Part shown: positions 37,601 to 44,595 of the stretch, piece after piece
Numbering within the stretch: the first letter of the stretch is position 1
Layout: every line of letters begins with the position of its first letter
Origin: Bacillus velezensis
GTDB taxonomy: Bacteria; Bacillota; Bacilli; Bacillales; Bacillaceae
Direction: 5' to 3'
Length of the DNA stretch: 64,000 nt
NCBI RefSeq assembly: GCF_001461825.1
Contig: NZ_LLZC01000012.1
Span: 558,001 to 622,000, forward strand
Notes under the pieces: model-generated
The model's database searches: none
Told to the model about the DNA's origin: nothing
What the model saw: only the letters and a program-made list of their open reading frames with translations
Made by a program: the position numbers and the translations under genes

Positions 37601-38241
37601 AATGGACGGCCGGTGAACTTCAGCCGTCCTTATTCATTCTCTCGGCAAAGACGGCGGAACAGCTGAAGGAACGTGCGGAACAGCTGCGCAGATATTTGGA
37701 AAAGTCACATTCAGCTGACGGAGATCTTGCGGGTATCGCTTATACGCTTCAGCTTGGCCGGGATGAAATGGAAGAGCGCCTTGCCGTCATTGCTGAAACA
37801 AAAGAAGAGCTTACGAACGCGCTGAATGATTTCCTCAGCGGCAAGGAGACGGGGCAGAATTTCTTTACAGGCCGGAACAAAGCGATGAAACAGCTGTTTA
37901 CAGAGATGACGGACAACGCAGAAATGAGCGGGACCGTAGATCAATGGATGGAAGCAGGAAAGTATGCAATGCTTGCAAAATTATGGGTGCAAGGTTTACA
38001 TGTCGACTGGAATAAATTATATCCGGACGAAAGGCCAAAAAAAGTCAGCCTGCCCGTCTATCCTTTTGCGAAAACACATTGCTGGATACCGCACAGAGCG
38101 CAGCATATAAGGCACCGGGAGACTTATGAGACTGATACGTCCCCGCTTGAGACTTATGAACACCTGCTTGATGAATTGGAGAGAAACGAAATAAGCATAG
38201 AAGCCGCTGTAAAAAGAACGATCGGTTTTTACAGGGATTAG
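25648..38241 (+). CDS. dfnD: DfnD, trans-AT polyketide synthase, 4,197 aa
   Basis: Domains in order: loading ACP (residues 1-75, Ser36); KS1 (118-535, Cys287, both His motifs intact); DH1 (about 717-985, HLVNEKYVLPG with Glu in place of the usual Gly, and DGAVQ); KR1 (about 1010-1440, GGAGGIG, Tyr in SNYAAG); C-methyltransferase (about 1490-1840, LEIGAGTGG near 1655); tandem ACPs (Ser1904, Ser2013); KS2 (2098-2520, Cys2253); DH2 (2710-2985, HIVNGKPVLPG, DAALQ); KR2 (to about 3400, Tyr in ASYASAN); ACP (Ser3458); KS3 (3542-3975, Cys3710); C-terminal docking helices. No AT domain: each KS is followed by the short linker ending in a LPxYPF motif. The last module continues on DfnE. The DH2-KR2 segment is duplicated in dfnG. 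Confidence 0.93.
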   Translation: MKCINEFLRTVIAEKLGAEVTEAEDKTAFFTLGVTSLISEEIMTILHKEFTGLSETLLFEYPNIEKLSEFLSAQKRNPESVLEFKETEPDTGSRQEEELLPVQAAEKVPEPGTDGSSDIAVIGMSGMFPKAENQHDFWTNLIENKDCVSEIPEDRWDSSYYSEEKTAEYASYSKWGGFIDHPDQFDPLFFSVSPWEADLMDPQQKLYVTCCWEAMEDAGYGNPAARPTDQIGVFAGVTWNEYSLIAHEEGFLKDQYKGPGSLYWGIPNRVSYFLDLHGPSIAVDTACSSSLVAVHQACQAIMSGDCEMALAGGVNLSLHPQKYMFLSQSHFLSSEGKCRSFGEGGDGYVPGEGAGAVLLKPLKKAIADKDHIYGVIKGSATNHGGKTTGYTVPNPEAHRDLILSALNRAAVSPADISYIEAHGTGTALGDPIEIRGLSMAFDKQTDEKNDCGIGSVKSNIGHLEAAAGIAGLIKVLLSMKHETLPASLHSAELNRKISFSDSPFYVVRNNRPWPAEGDKPRIAAISSFGAGGSNAHLIVGAYQPKRQADGNTEPKPHAVVLSAHSEQQLKEYAGKLSSFLTRLENPSSAGGYTLENIAATLLSGREPFSFRLAVIASSLSELKQRLDGFVSGHRDERHIYFGKASPGRPDVSGQSVSDPEKFAALWVKGLQGCKKPETPYQKVPLPTYPFLKETSWLTDQKKRYTKKPQNTKRREALHPLLDENISSARKGMFQKIFSKDEYFFKDHLVNEKYVLPGVCHLEMAAYGAGLWGERPVVSLQSVWYMEPIVTGTDLRSVMIEFEAEKERISYVIKEKGADGILFSQGEVICKEKGASFEAPAFQLPAPFAQRTEPKDIYHSFSEAGIVQKDSFQVIREFSYTERKALAKLTLPSHLEADFKQYILHPSLMDGAVQTAMAHVLQFQKEPALIVPFSFGEIQLFEPLAKTVFVHAEVKAASVHQFDLHICDERGVLLAAVKDFIIKEVQESAGFNQKAGVTPKKSRETELLMTPVWNTVTIPETGMPFMREEKIIVIGAGPDVQQALKEMYSDIRFPDITSLDSAEQMAETLKAQGSFQHMIWAAPDHPIPSVYDADTAEGQEHGVMQLFRLVKALLLLNFDTEQLSLTICTFQAQPIHEHDEVNPSHASIHGLAGSLAKEYTNWSIRLLDLESQRGDRHLPDVFSLPADPEGNPWVFRAGQWHRQQLAVCRPYADEPSLYRHGGVYVIIGGAGGIGEVWTEYMIQTYQAKIVWIGRRKKDTQIERKLKRLAALGPAPQYFSADAADYDSLKRAYDTIVKENGKVRGIIHSAIVLSDRSFANMEEDQFRASLSAKTDVSLQIARVAEGEPLDFLLFFSSMMSFQKAPGQSNYAAGCTFKDAFAKRISQKAPYAVKVVNWGFWGSVGVVASEQYRKRMERDGIASIEAPEAMKTLETLLSGPHDQLALIKTTDPLFMKDDLKEQVTVYPEKIPSALGQLAVNITQNDEAERLKASSVMSCMREMESLIEKMLVSTLYEMGAGLDQALPLFQSAAGITEQYSRWLKESFVLLTGLALAPEKTDLGQVWEEWERKKETWLRQKDMRAHVRLAEETLRVLPDILTGKLPATEVMFPDSSFRLVEGIYRNNIISDFFNDKLADTLIAVLRERLEKDPQAKIRILEIGAGTGGTSAAVMRKLKPYEAHIAEYCFTDISKAFLLHAEDIFDPEYPYVTYKIFNAEQPVSTEAPDIGTYDAVIATNVLHATKNIRSALRHAKAMLQKNGQLFINEINSRTIFNHVTFGLLEGWWLYEDHDLRIPGCPGVEPAGWAEALSLEGFVHPLFPAEAAHDLGQQIIAAESDGTVRLALPQASEEKPERRPYDADGLSDDTLHFSLREKSVELMKKVIGEALKVPAHRLLSHEPLTAYGLDSILVVRLTNALKDVFGSVSSTLFFEYQTIDEFADYFLSSRKEALERQFGNGPAHPENAGRVQAPAESAAPIPNVRERGITYLTELIGKTLKIPSGRMDPSVSLTAYGLDSILVVRLTNAFRNVFDQMTSTLFFEYQTIEEIADYLLLSQRGAFMKAMGVREEQLSDHTDNLNVKQNKIPQNEEGSRTNGDPYVQDIAVIGLSGRYPGADHVDELWENVKAGRHSITEVPKDRWDWKTFYNEERGKWGSIYSKWGGFLDDIDTFDPLFFRISPAEAERMDPQERLFLQTAYSSIEDAGYTPAALCDSRKIGVFVGVMNSNYPTVPSDWSIANRVSFLFNFQGPSMAVDTACSSSLTAVHLAAESLRSGMSETAIAGGVNLIVDPAHYERLSAFSMLSPGDKCKSFGDSADGFVDGEGVGAIVLKPLAQAEKDGDHIYGVIKGSMLNAAGRTNAYMVPNPKAQFDLIAETLKRTDIHPRTVSYLEAHGTGTALGDPIEIDGLTKAFRLTTEDRQFCSIGSIKSNIGHLESAAGIAGITKLLLQLKHKRIAPSLHAAELNPNIEFEHTPFFVQQKETEWKRPVLNITGEMKEYPRIAGISSFGAGGSNAHVIIQEYVPSDSLKPMETAAVSPQKPAVIILSARNEQQLTERARQLLDDLIRKKHSDGDLAKIAYTLQAGREPMAERLAFTAESIEELKMKLMSFSNDHNIDHAHIWRGRTAKHHSLAASLTSDEDMALTINAWLKKGKYGKLLDLWVKGLDVDWSALYQRNPGRISLPAYPFAKDRYWVTKADVSLDKTGSAESEKAARLHPLLHANTSTFTAQRFTSVFSGHEPFFADHIVNGKPVLPGAAALEMARAAVTLAAEDLPGGKTGVRLKQIVWLRPVTALSEGVTLHVKLQPEENGDIAFEAYAEGEEPLVFFQGKAVFEETERAPVLDVEAVQARCGGRRMSKAECYEAFDSLGITYGPSHQALDAVYAGNGEVLAKLTLPPSAREEKEPFILHPSMLDAALQASIGLVLSDGSASGRPFLPFALQDMQVFSACRETMWAVLSSAEGAYHIELCDENGAVCVRLTGLTARFLEEDTEEKPLLLQPKWQESPPGEGGGQEASFRYVTLYGGMNAEDISGAVCAADGEGPIEDRYDACAAELSAIVTRLIREKQKGKTLIQLLVPDRGEDNVLAGLAAFLKTAHLEHPKLYGQVIQADPDESASSLLAKLKENRAHPEQAEIRYENGKRLVRNWRHLPAPQSGTVPWKDEGVYLLTGGAGGIGLIFAEEIASRVKNAVLVLTGRTEALDEDRSARLRRLEASGARVLYQPVDVTDRAAVTALVRGIQEEHGTLDGIIHGAGVIADNYILNQTENERKTVMAPKVKGLINLDEAAKDVRLDFFILFSSLAGGVGNPGQASYASANAFMDVYAARRNRLVRDNKRSGQTLSVNWPLWEEGGMRVDKETELLMYEQTGMKAMRSASGIQALYAAFASGEHQVMVAEGNEKRIRKNLMPEAPEPSRSIHVSRKTHVHLPNKVQAELKHMISGILKVKEDEIDAESEMRDYGFDSVSFTQFANELNKTYGLELTPAVFFEYPTVFSFAQYLLTEHPDTFGSQAETETEKPVVRKKMKTEPFSIPSRLPKTKTAAAPEPVAIIGISCAFPMAENPEMFWENLAGEKDCISEIPPERWDWRQYYGDPQKDKNASNVKWGGFIDETAQFDPLFFGISPHEAEMMDPQQRLLMMHVWKAIEDAGCSAKSLSGTNTGIFAGTTNSGYAQEASKFHIEIEGSSAAGTVPSIGPNRMSYFLNIHGPSEPIETACSSSLVAVHRAVRAIQAGDCGIAIAGGVNAIVSPDMHISFNKAGMLSEDGRCKTFSDQADGYVRAEGAGMIVLKTLSAAERDGDRIYAVIRGTAENHGGRAASLTSPNPKAQTEVMIKAYQQANIDPRTVSYIEAHGTGTALGDPIEINGLKAAFAALYQKARVTAPDQPHCGLGSVKTNIGHTELAAGMAGLLKIILQMQHKTLVKSLHCETVNPYISLDGSPFYFVRDTQPWKAATDDSGNELPRRAGVSSFGFGGVNAHVVLEEYVSPVEEKQWTAGELQPSLFILSAKTAEQLKERAEQLRRYLEKSHSADGDLAGIAYTLQLGRDEMEERLAVIAETKEELTNALNDFLSGKETGQNFFTGRNKAMKQLFTEMTDNAEMSGTVDQWMEAGKYAMLAKLWVQGLHVDWNKLYPDERPKKVSLPVYPFAKTHCWIPHRAQHIRHRETYETDTSPLETYEHLLDELERNEISIEAAVKRTIGFYRD
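33778..35840 (+). repeat. 2,063-bp DH-KR duplication, copy 1 (in dfnD)
   Basis: This segment matches 58447-60509 in dfnG at a constant offset of 24,669 with no net gap; positions checked at both ends and in the middle agree. Differences are scattered single bases. Outside these borders the two genes diverge sharply. The unit covers a dehydratase and a ketoreductase without its ACP. Confidence 0.9.
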
Positions 38242-38259
38242 CGTAATGGAGGAAACCAT

Positions 38260-41200
38260 ATGAAAGAGTTTCTGCACCGGGTTTTTTCTGACGTCAAAAA
38301 TAAAAAAATGACAAAACAGGATGCGATCGGCATTTTGCGCGATTATGATATGCGGATGGGACTTCGCCAAGCGGCATCCCTTCATCCGCTTGCTCAGCAG
38401 CATATTTCCGATGAAACGGGACAGGGATTCTCGGCAGCTTTCAGCGGCCGGGAATTTTTTCTCGCTGATGTTTCTTTACAGCGTAAAAAGCTTATGCCCG
38501 GAGAACTTCTTTTGGAAATGGCGAGAGCTGCGGCTGTTTTGACAGTAAAGGAGACTGAGGCTGTCCGGCTGACGCATATCGTGTGGTCAAAGCCCATTCT
38601 GACTGAGGCTGAGCCGTTCCATATCGAAATCAGGCTGATACCCGCAGAGGGTGAAGCCAAAAGGTTTGAGATTTATAATCCATTTTCTGCCGATTACAGT
38701 CATCATGATGTGTACAGCCAAGGGACGATTCAGCCAGTTGATACTGCGCCCGGCATGCTGGATATCAGCCGCTTGAAGGAAAACAGCGGTTCCCTGATGG
38801 ATCAGCAGCAAATTGTAGCCATCACTCAGAACGATACCGTTCAATACAGTGAGCACATGAAAGGAATTGAGCGTATTTACGCCTCAGCAGGACGGATGCT
38901 GGCAGATATATCAATCCCATTGACAAACCAAAAAGAATCCGCCCGATTCGGCCTCCCTCCCTGTGTGATGCAAAGTGTGACAAAGGCATGCGCGCTGCTT
39001 GGCGGCAAAGAATATAAAACGCTCGCCCCGGTTTCATTGGACGAGCTTTTGTTTTATGAATCTTGTCCTGACAAGGTATGGGCCGAGATACAAGAGAAGG
39101 CGGGGAGCTTTTATATTGATTTATGTGACGGAGAAGGAAAAATATGGGCTTCCCTGTCGGGGTTGAAGCTGCAGCCTGTCATCAAGACGGGCGCTTCCGG
39201 AAAAATCAGTGCCGAACACCGCAGTGAACATTTGTATGAACAAACGCTTCTTCAGCTCAAAACGCTTTTTGCCCTGACTACAAAAATTGCTGTTTCCAAC
39301 ATAGATACTGAAGAGCCGCTGGAAACCTACGGAATCGACTCAGTCACTGTGACGAAATTGAATCGCGAATTGTCTCTGCTTTTCGGTGACCTTTCCAAAA
39401 CGGTTTTTTACGAATATAAGACACTGGGCTCCCTGGCAGCTCACTTTGTCACGGATTATCCAAAAGAATGCCGAAAATGGACAAATGATGATGAGCACCG
39501 TTCAGGCGTATCAGAACAGGTTTTGGCAAATGAAGATTTTCCGGTGCTTCCGTCGTTTATCAAGCGAAAGAAACGGCCTTCTTTTTCCAATGAGAACCAG
39601 ACAAAAGAAGGAATTGCGATTATCGGAGTCAGCGGACGTTATCCGCAAGCTGAAACACTTGAAGCGTACTGGGATAACTTAGCAGCCGGAAAAGACTGTG
39701 TGACGGAAATTCCCGAAGAGCGCTGGGAAAAGGACAAGTACTACAACCCTGTTCCCGAAGCGGCCGTGAAAGAAGGGAAAAGTTACAGTAAGCGGGGCGG
39801 GTTTCTGAAAGATGCCGCTTTCTTTGATCCGCTGTTTTTTCAAATTTCACCCCGTGATGCTTTGAATATGGACCCGCAGGAGCGTCTCTTTATTGAAATG
39901 TGCTGGCAGGTGATGGAGGATGCCGGTTATACGAAGGAACAGCTTGAGAATCTGTATAACGGCCGGGTCGGCGTTTTTGCGGGCATTACGAAAAACGGGT
40001 ACGGAATGTACTGGAAAAACGGCGGCGCCCTGCAGCCGAAAACGTCGTTCAGTTCAGCGGCCAACAGAGTTTCCTATTTTCTTAATCTGAAAGGGCCGAG
40101 CATGCCGGTCGACACGATGTGCTCGTCTTCTCTGACTGCAATTCATGAAGCGTGTGAAAACATCCTTCGCGGCGAATGCGACATGGCGATTGCCGGCGGT
40201 GTGAATGTGTATACGCATCCTTCGGCTTATGCGGAGCTCAGCGCCTATCGAATGCTTTCAAAAGACGGAACGTGCAAAAGTTTCGGTGAAGGCGGGGACG
40301 GATTTGTTCCCGGGGAAGGCGTCGGAGCCGTGCTGTTAAAGCCGCTGTCAAAAGCGATAGCTGATAAGGACCGTATTTACGGGGTGATTCGCGGCACTCA
40401 TATCAATCACGGCGGCAGAACAAACGGGTATACAGTGCCGAGTCCGAGCGCCCAGGCTGACGTGATTTCCGGCGCGCTTGAAAAATCAGGAATACATCCG
40501 CGGATGATCAGCTGTATCGAAGCCCACGGCACGGGCACTGAACTCGGAGATCCGATCGAAATTGACGGTTTGACCCGCGCATTTCAAACGAAAACGTCAG
40601 ATAAAGGCTTTTGCGCCATCAGCTCAGTTAAATCCAATATCGGGCATTTGGAAGCCGCGGCAGGCATTGCCGGTGTAACGAAACTGCTGCTCCAGTTTCA
40701 AAAACGAAAGCTTGCCCCCTCATTACATTGCCGAAAATTGAATCCGAATATTGCATTTGACCGGACGCCGTTTGTGGTGCAGCGTGAATTGGCAGACTGG
40801 AAGCGGCCGGTCATTGAGGAAAACGGAGCGCAAAAGGAGATTCCGAGAATCGCGGGCATCTCTTCTTTTGGCGCGGGCGGGGCAAATGCCCACATATTGA
40901 TAGAAGAATATATTGAACCTGATAGGGAGATTTCTGAGCCATTCACAGATGAAGATCCCGCAGTCATTTTATTATCCGCCAAACAGGAGGCCAGCCTGAA
41001 GCAGCGGGCGCAGCAGCTTCTTCAAGCGATCAGAAAAAATGACGTCACAGACCGCAGCCTCCGGGATGCGGCTTACACCCTTCAAACCGGAAGAGAAGCG
41101 ATGGAAGAACGTGCGGCGTTTATCGTGACGTCGACAGAGCAGTTAGCGGAAAAACTGCAGCGTTTTATTGACGGCGGGACAGACGGCTGCTTCAGGGGGA

Positions 41201-44200
41201 AAAGCAAACAGTATAAAGACATTCTAGCCGTTTTTAAGGATGAAGATATGCAGGAAGCCGTCCGTAAATGGATGAAACGAAAAAAATTCGCGAAGCTTCT
41301 GGAACTTTGGGTAAAAGGGCTGAAGATTGATTGGTCAGAGCTTTATAACGGCAGCCTGCCGCACCGCATCAGCCTTCCCGGTTATCCATTTATAAAGGAT
41401 CGGTATTGGCCGGACGATGCAGCGCCTGACAATGTTCGCGGTGCTGAAACACATTCTGAAACATTTCGTGAAACCCGCTTTTTACAGAAAAGCTGGGCAG
41501 AAAGCAGCAGTGTTCCGGTTAAGGAAGTGCGGGGCGTCATCGGAATAGCCGCCGATCACCAGACAGGAAATTTGGCCGTTGAGCTGTCCCGTTATTTCCC
41601 CGAGTCTGAAATCATTGACGCTGCATCACCGGAAATATCCGGGGACGCGGCCCGGTTTGGCGGTCTGATTGATGTGACCGGATGCGGGACGGAAATCAAT
41701 CATGATGACGGCTGGATTCATCGTCTGCAGTCTCTCATTGACAACAGAAACCGCGGCCGAAAGCTTCAGCTGCTTTGTGTGACAAAGGGGCTTGAACCTT
41801 TTGCAAATGAAACGATAAATCTCTCAGGTGCAAAAAAGGCCGGATTGTACCGGATGCTCCAAAGTGAGTATAAGGATATTCGCTCGCGGCATATGGATGC
41901 AGAACAGACTGCCGAAGATCCTGAGCTGGCAAACCAGATCGCAGAGGAGTTTTTTCGCGATTCTGAAGACATCGAAGTGTGTTACCGAAACGGTGTGCGC
42001 TATCACGCGCGGTTAAAGGAAACAAACAGCTTAGCAGAAAAAGAATTTTCATTTCCGAAAGACCATGTGCTCTGGATCACCGGAGGAACCCGGGGACTCG
42101 GATATTTATTCGCCCGGCATTTTGCCGAACGATACGGAGTCACGAAACTCGTGCTTACCGGAAAAGAAACAATGCCTCCGAAAGCGGAGTGGGATGATCA
42201 TGTCAAACGGAATTCCCCGTTTTCCGATAAAGTGAGAAGAATCAGAGAGCTCGAACAAAAAGGTGTCCGAACGGAAGTGCTGTCTGTATCTTCCGGCCCT
42301 GAATATGAGCAGGCCGTCAGCCGGGTGAAAGAGAAGATGGGGCCGATAGGAGGCGTGATACACGCGGCGGGAGCCGTAGATCTCGATCATCCGGCCTTTA
42401 TCCGCAAAACAAGAGAACAGATGATGACCGTGCTTGAGCCTAAAACAGACGGACTGGACCTTTTGTATCAAGCGCTGCACAAGGAGCCTCTCCGGTTTTT
42501 TGCGCTGTTTTCTTCAGTGTCCGGCGTGATGCCGGAATTAGGAGCGGGACAAAGCGATTATGCCATGGCTAACGCCTATATGGATTATTTTGCGGCCGCA
42601 AAAGGTTTTCCGGTGCTGAGCATCCAATGGCCGAGCTGGAAAGAAACGGGTATGGGCGAATCAAAAAGCCGGGCCTATCTGAAAAGCGGTTTAAAGAGCA
42701 TCACTGACAGAGAAGGGCTGAGCCTGTTTGATGCCATTATGGCAGGCGATTGCGGGTCTGTTATTATGCCGGCCGTCATTCACCCGGAAAAATGGGAGCC
42801 TGGCCGTCTGCTGCTTTCATCCGGCCTTACCGAAACAAAGAAGCAGGAACAGGCCGATACAGAAAGCGTTGAGGAGTGGCTGACGGGCATTTGCTGCCGG
42901 GAATTAAGACTGGAGCCGTCAAGATTTGAATCTGATACACCGTTTCAAGATTACGGAGCCGATTCCATCATGCTTGCCCAAGTGTCCAGAGCGATCGGAA
43001 AGAGGATCAAAGCTGACCTTGACCCGGCGGTGCTGTATGAATACCCTACGGTTGCTGCGCTGGCCGGATGGCTTGAAACAGCATATCCGGAAATCAAAGC
43101 TGCCGTTTCAAAACCGGTTCAGCCTGTAATCCCGGACGTTCCCAAACAAACGGCAGCCGCTGTCATTCAGCCTTCTGGCGGTGCAGCGGCGCAAGATATC
43201 GCTGTTGTCGGAATGTCCTGCCGTTTTCCGGGAGCTGAATCAATTGAAGCTTATTGGAAGCTGCTGTCTGAAGGAACGTCAGCCATTCAAAGGGTGCCGA
43301 AAGAGCGCTGGAAAACGGAGAAGGCGGATTATGCGGGCCTTTTAAAAAATGTAACGCATTTTGACCCGGAGTTTTTCCTTATTCCCGAAGAAGACATCAA
43401 GGCAATGGATATCCAGTCCTTTCTTTTATTAGAAGAGGCGCTTCATCTGTTCAGAGACAGCGGTTACTCGTTACAAGAAATGAAAGGCAGGTCAGCCGGT
43501 GTCTATTTAGGAGGACGCGGGGGCAGTATGCCTGACGAAAACCGTCTGAAGCATGCAAAAAATCCGATAGTCGCCGCCGGCCCGAATTACTTAGCGGCCA
43601 ATCTTTCTCAGTTCTTTGATTTGAAGGGGCCGAGTCTTGTTTTGGATACGGCCTGTTCTTCAGCGCTTGTCGGTATGAATATGGCGATACAGGCGCTTTC
43701 TTGCGGTGAAATCGACTCAGCGGTGGTCGGGGGAGTCAGTCTGCTGGAATCCGGTCAAACCCACCGGATGTTCGAACTCCGCAATTTGTTAAGTGAAGAG
43801 CCTGCGTTTCATATTTTTGACCGCCGCACCGGCGGCATCGTATTGGGAGAAGGCGTCGGAATGGTGTATTTAAAAACAGCGGCCCAGGCTGTAAAAGACG
43901 GGGACCGGATTCATGCGGTCATTAAAGGCATTTCCGTAAACAATGACGGCAGAACCGCGGGGCCTGCCACACCGAATATACAGGCGCAGAAAGAAGTGAT
44001 GGCCAAGGCGCTTGCCAAAAGCGGCAGAAAAGCGGAGGATATCAGCTACATTGAAGCAAACGGTTCTGGCTCTGAAGTAACGGATCTTTTGGAGCTGAGG
44101 GCGATTGAAGCGGTATACCGTATGCAAAACAGCGCGCCTTGCGAATTGGGGTCGATGAAGCCGAATATCGGACACCCGTTATGTGCTGAAGGGATTGCCG

Positions 44201-44556
44201 GTTTCATTAAAACAGTGCTTATGCTCTCGCGCCGAAAACGTGTGCCTTTCCTTTCCGGCAAAGAGCCGATGACGCATTACGATCTGTCCGCCTCGCCGTT
44301 TTATTTTTCGCACGCGCTGCGTGAATGGACGGATTCACCGCGGATTGCCGCCGTCAGCAGCTTCGCTGACGGAGGGACGAATGCCCATGTCATAGTGGAA
44401 GCCTGGGAGCAAGAGGCGTATACCCCGGTCAGAAAGCCTTTGCCGAGACAGGAATTAAAACGCCGGCCCATTCGTCCGGACAAAGCCGAAAGCCTGCATG
44501 AAAACGCACATAAGTCCCGCCCGAATACGTTTTGGAAACAAATGAAGACTTACTGA
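38260..44556 (+). CDS. dfnE: DfnE, trans-AT polyketide synthase, 2,098 aa
   Basis: Domains in order: a docking segment (residues 1-35); a DH-fold domain (about 40-310) that lacks all catalytic residues (Val71 in place of the active His; Gln238 and Lys242 where Asp and Gln are expected); ACP (Ser361); KS (451-875, Cys621, EAHGTGT, NIGH); KR (about 1265-1480, TGGTRGLG, Tyr in SDYAMAN); ACP (Ser1569); a C-terminal KS (1646-2055) with Cys1799 but EANGSGS instead of EAHGTGT (Asn1934), hence probably a non-elongating KS0. It completes the last module of DfnD and begins one finished by DfnF. ATG 38260 follows GGAGG, 18 bp after dfnD. Confidence 0.92.
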   Translation: MKEFLHRVFSDVKNKKMTKQDAIGILRDYDMRMGLRQAASLHPLAQQHISDETGQGFSAAFSGREFFLADVSLQRKKLMPGELLLEMARAAAVLTVKETEAVRLTHIVWSKPILTEAEPFHIEIRLIPAEGEAKRFEIYNPFSADYSHHDVYSQGTIQPVDTAPGMLDISRLKENSGSLMDQQQIVAITQNDTVQYSEHMKGIERIYASAGRMLADISIPLTNQKESARFGLPPCVMQSVTKACALLGGKEYKTLAPVSLDELLFYESCPDKVWAEIQEKAGSFYIDLCDGEGKIWASLSGLKLQPVIKTGASGKISAEHRSEHLYEQTLLQLKTLFALTTKIAVSNIDTEEPLETYGIDSVTVTKLNRELSLLFGDLSKTVFYEYKTLGSLAAHFVTDYPKECRKWTNDDEHRSGVSEQVLANEDFPVLPSFIKRKKRPSFSNENQTKEGIAIIGVSGRYPQAETLEAYWDNLAAGKDCVTEIPEERWEKDKYYNPVPEAAVKEGKSYSKRGGFLKDAAFFDPLFFQISPRDALNMDPQERLFIEMCWQVMEDAGYTKEQLENLYNGRVGVFAGITKNGYGMYWKNGGALQPKTSFSSAANRVSYFLNLKGPSMPVDTMCSSSLTAIHEACENILRGECDMAIAGGVNVYTHPSAYAELSAYRMLSKDGTCKSFGEGGDGFVPGEGVGAVLLKPLSKAIADKDRIYGVIRGTHINHGGRTNGYTVPSPSAQADVISGALEKSGIHPRMISCIEAHGTGTELGDPIEIDGLTRAFQTKTSDKGFCAISSVKSNIGHLEAAAGIAGVTKLLLQFQKRKLAPSLHCRKLNPNIAFDRTPFVVQRELADWKRPVIEENGAQKEIPRIAGISSFGAGGANAHILIEEYIEPDREISEPFTDEDPAVILLSAKQEASLKQRAQQLLQAIRKNDVTDRSLRDAAYTLQTGREAMEERAAFIVTSTEQLAEKLQRFIDGGTDGCFRGKSKQYKDILAVFKDEDMQEAVRKWMKRKKFAKLLELWVKGLKIDWSELYNGSLPHRISLPGYPFIKDRYWPDDAAPDNVRGAETHSETFRETRFLQKSWAESSSVPVKEVRGVIGIAADHQTGNLAVELSRYFPESEIIDAASPEISGDAARFGGLIDVTGCGTEINHDDGWIHRLQSLIDNRNRGRKLQLLCVTKGLEPFANETINLSGAKKAGLYRMLQSEYKDIRSRHMDAEQTAEDPELANQIAEEFFRDSEDIEVCYRNGVRYHARLKETNSLAEKEFSFPKDHVLWITGGTRGLGYLFARHFAERYGVTKLVLTGKETMPPKAEWDDHVKRNSPFSDKVRRIRELEQKGVRTEVLSVSSGPEYEQAVSRVKEKMGPIGGVIHAAGAVDLDHPAFIRKTREQMMTVLEPKTDGLDLLYQALHKEPLRFFALFSSVSGVMPELGAGQSDYAMANAYMDYFAAAKGFPVLSIQWPSWKETGMGESKSRAYLKSGLKSITDREGLSLFDAIMAGDCGSVIMPAVIHPEKWEPGRLLLSSGLTETKKQEQADTESVEEWLTGICCRELRLEPSRFESDTPFQDYGADSIMLAQVSRAIGKRIKADLDPAVLYEYPTVAALAGWLETAYPEIKAAVSKPVQPVIPDVPKQTAAAVIQPSGGAAAQDIAVVGMSCRFPGAESIEAYWKLLSEGTSAIQRVPKERWKTEKADYAGLLKNVTHFDPEFFLIPEEDIKAMDIQSFLLLEEALHLFRDSGYSLQEMKGRSAGVYLGGRGGSMPDENRLKHAKNPIVAAGPNYLAANLSQFFDLKGPSLVLDTACSSALVGMNMAIQALSCGEIDSAVVGGVSLLESGQTHRMFELRNLLSEEPAFHIFDRRTGGIVLGEGVGMVYLKTAAQAVKDGDRIHAVIKGISVNNDGRTAGPATPNIQAQKEVMAKALAKSGRKAEDISYIEANGSGSEVTDLLELRAIEAVYRMQNSAPCELGSMKPNIGHPLCAEGIAGFIKTVLMLSRRKRVPFLSGKEPMTHYDLSASPFYFSHALREWTDSPRIAAVSSFADGGTNAHVIVEAWEQEAYTPVRKPLPRQELKRRPIRPDKAESLHENAHKSRPNTFWKQMKTY

Positions 44557-44595
44557 TTGCGCTGAAAATTGAACGTCGATATGGAGGAAGTTCAT

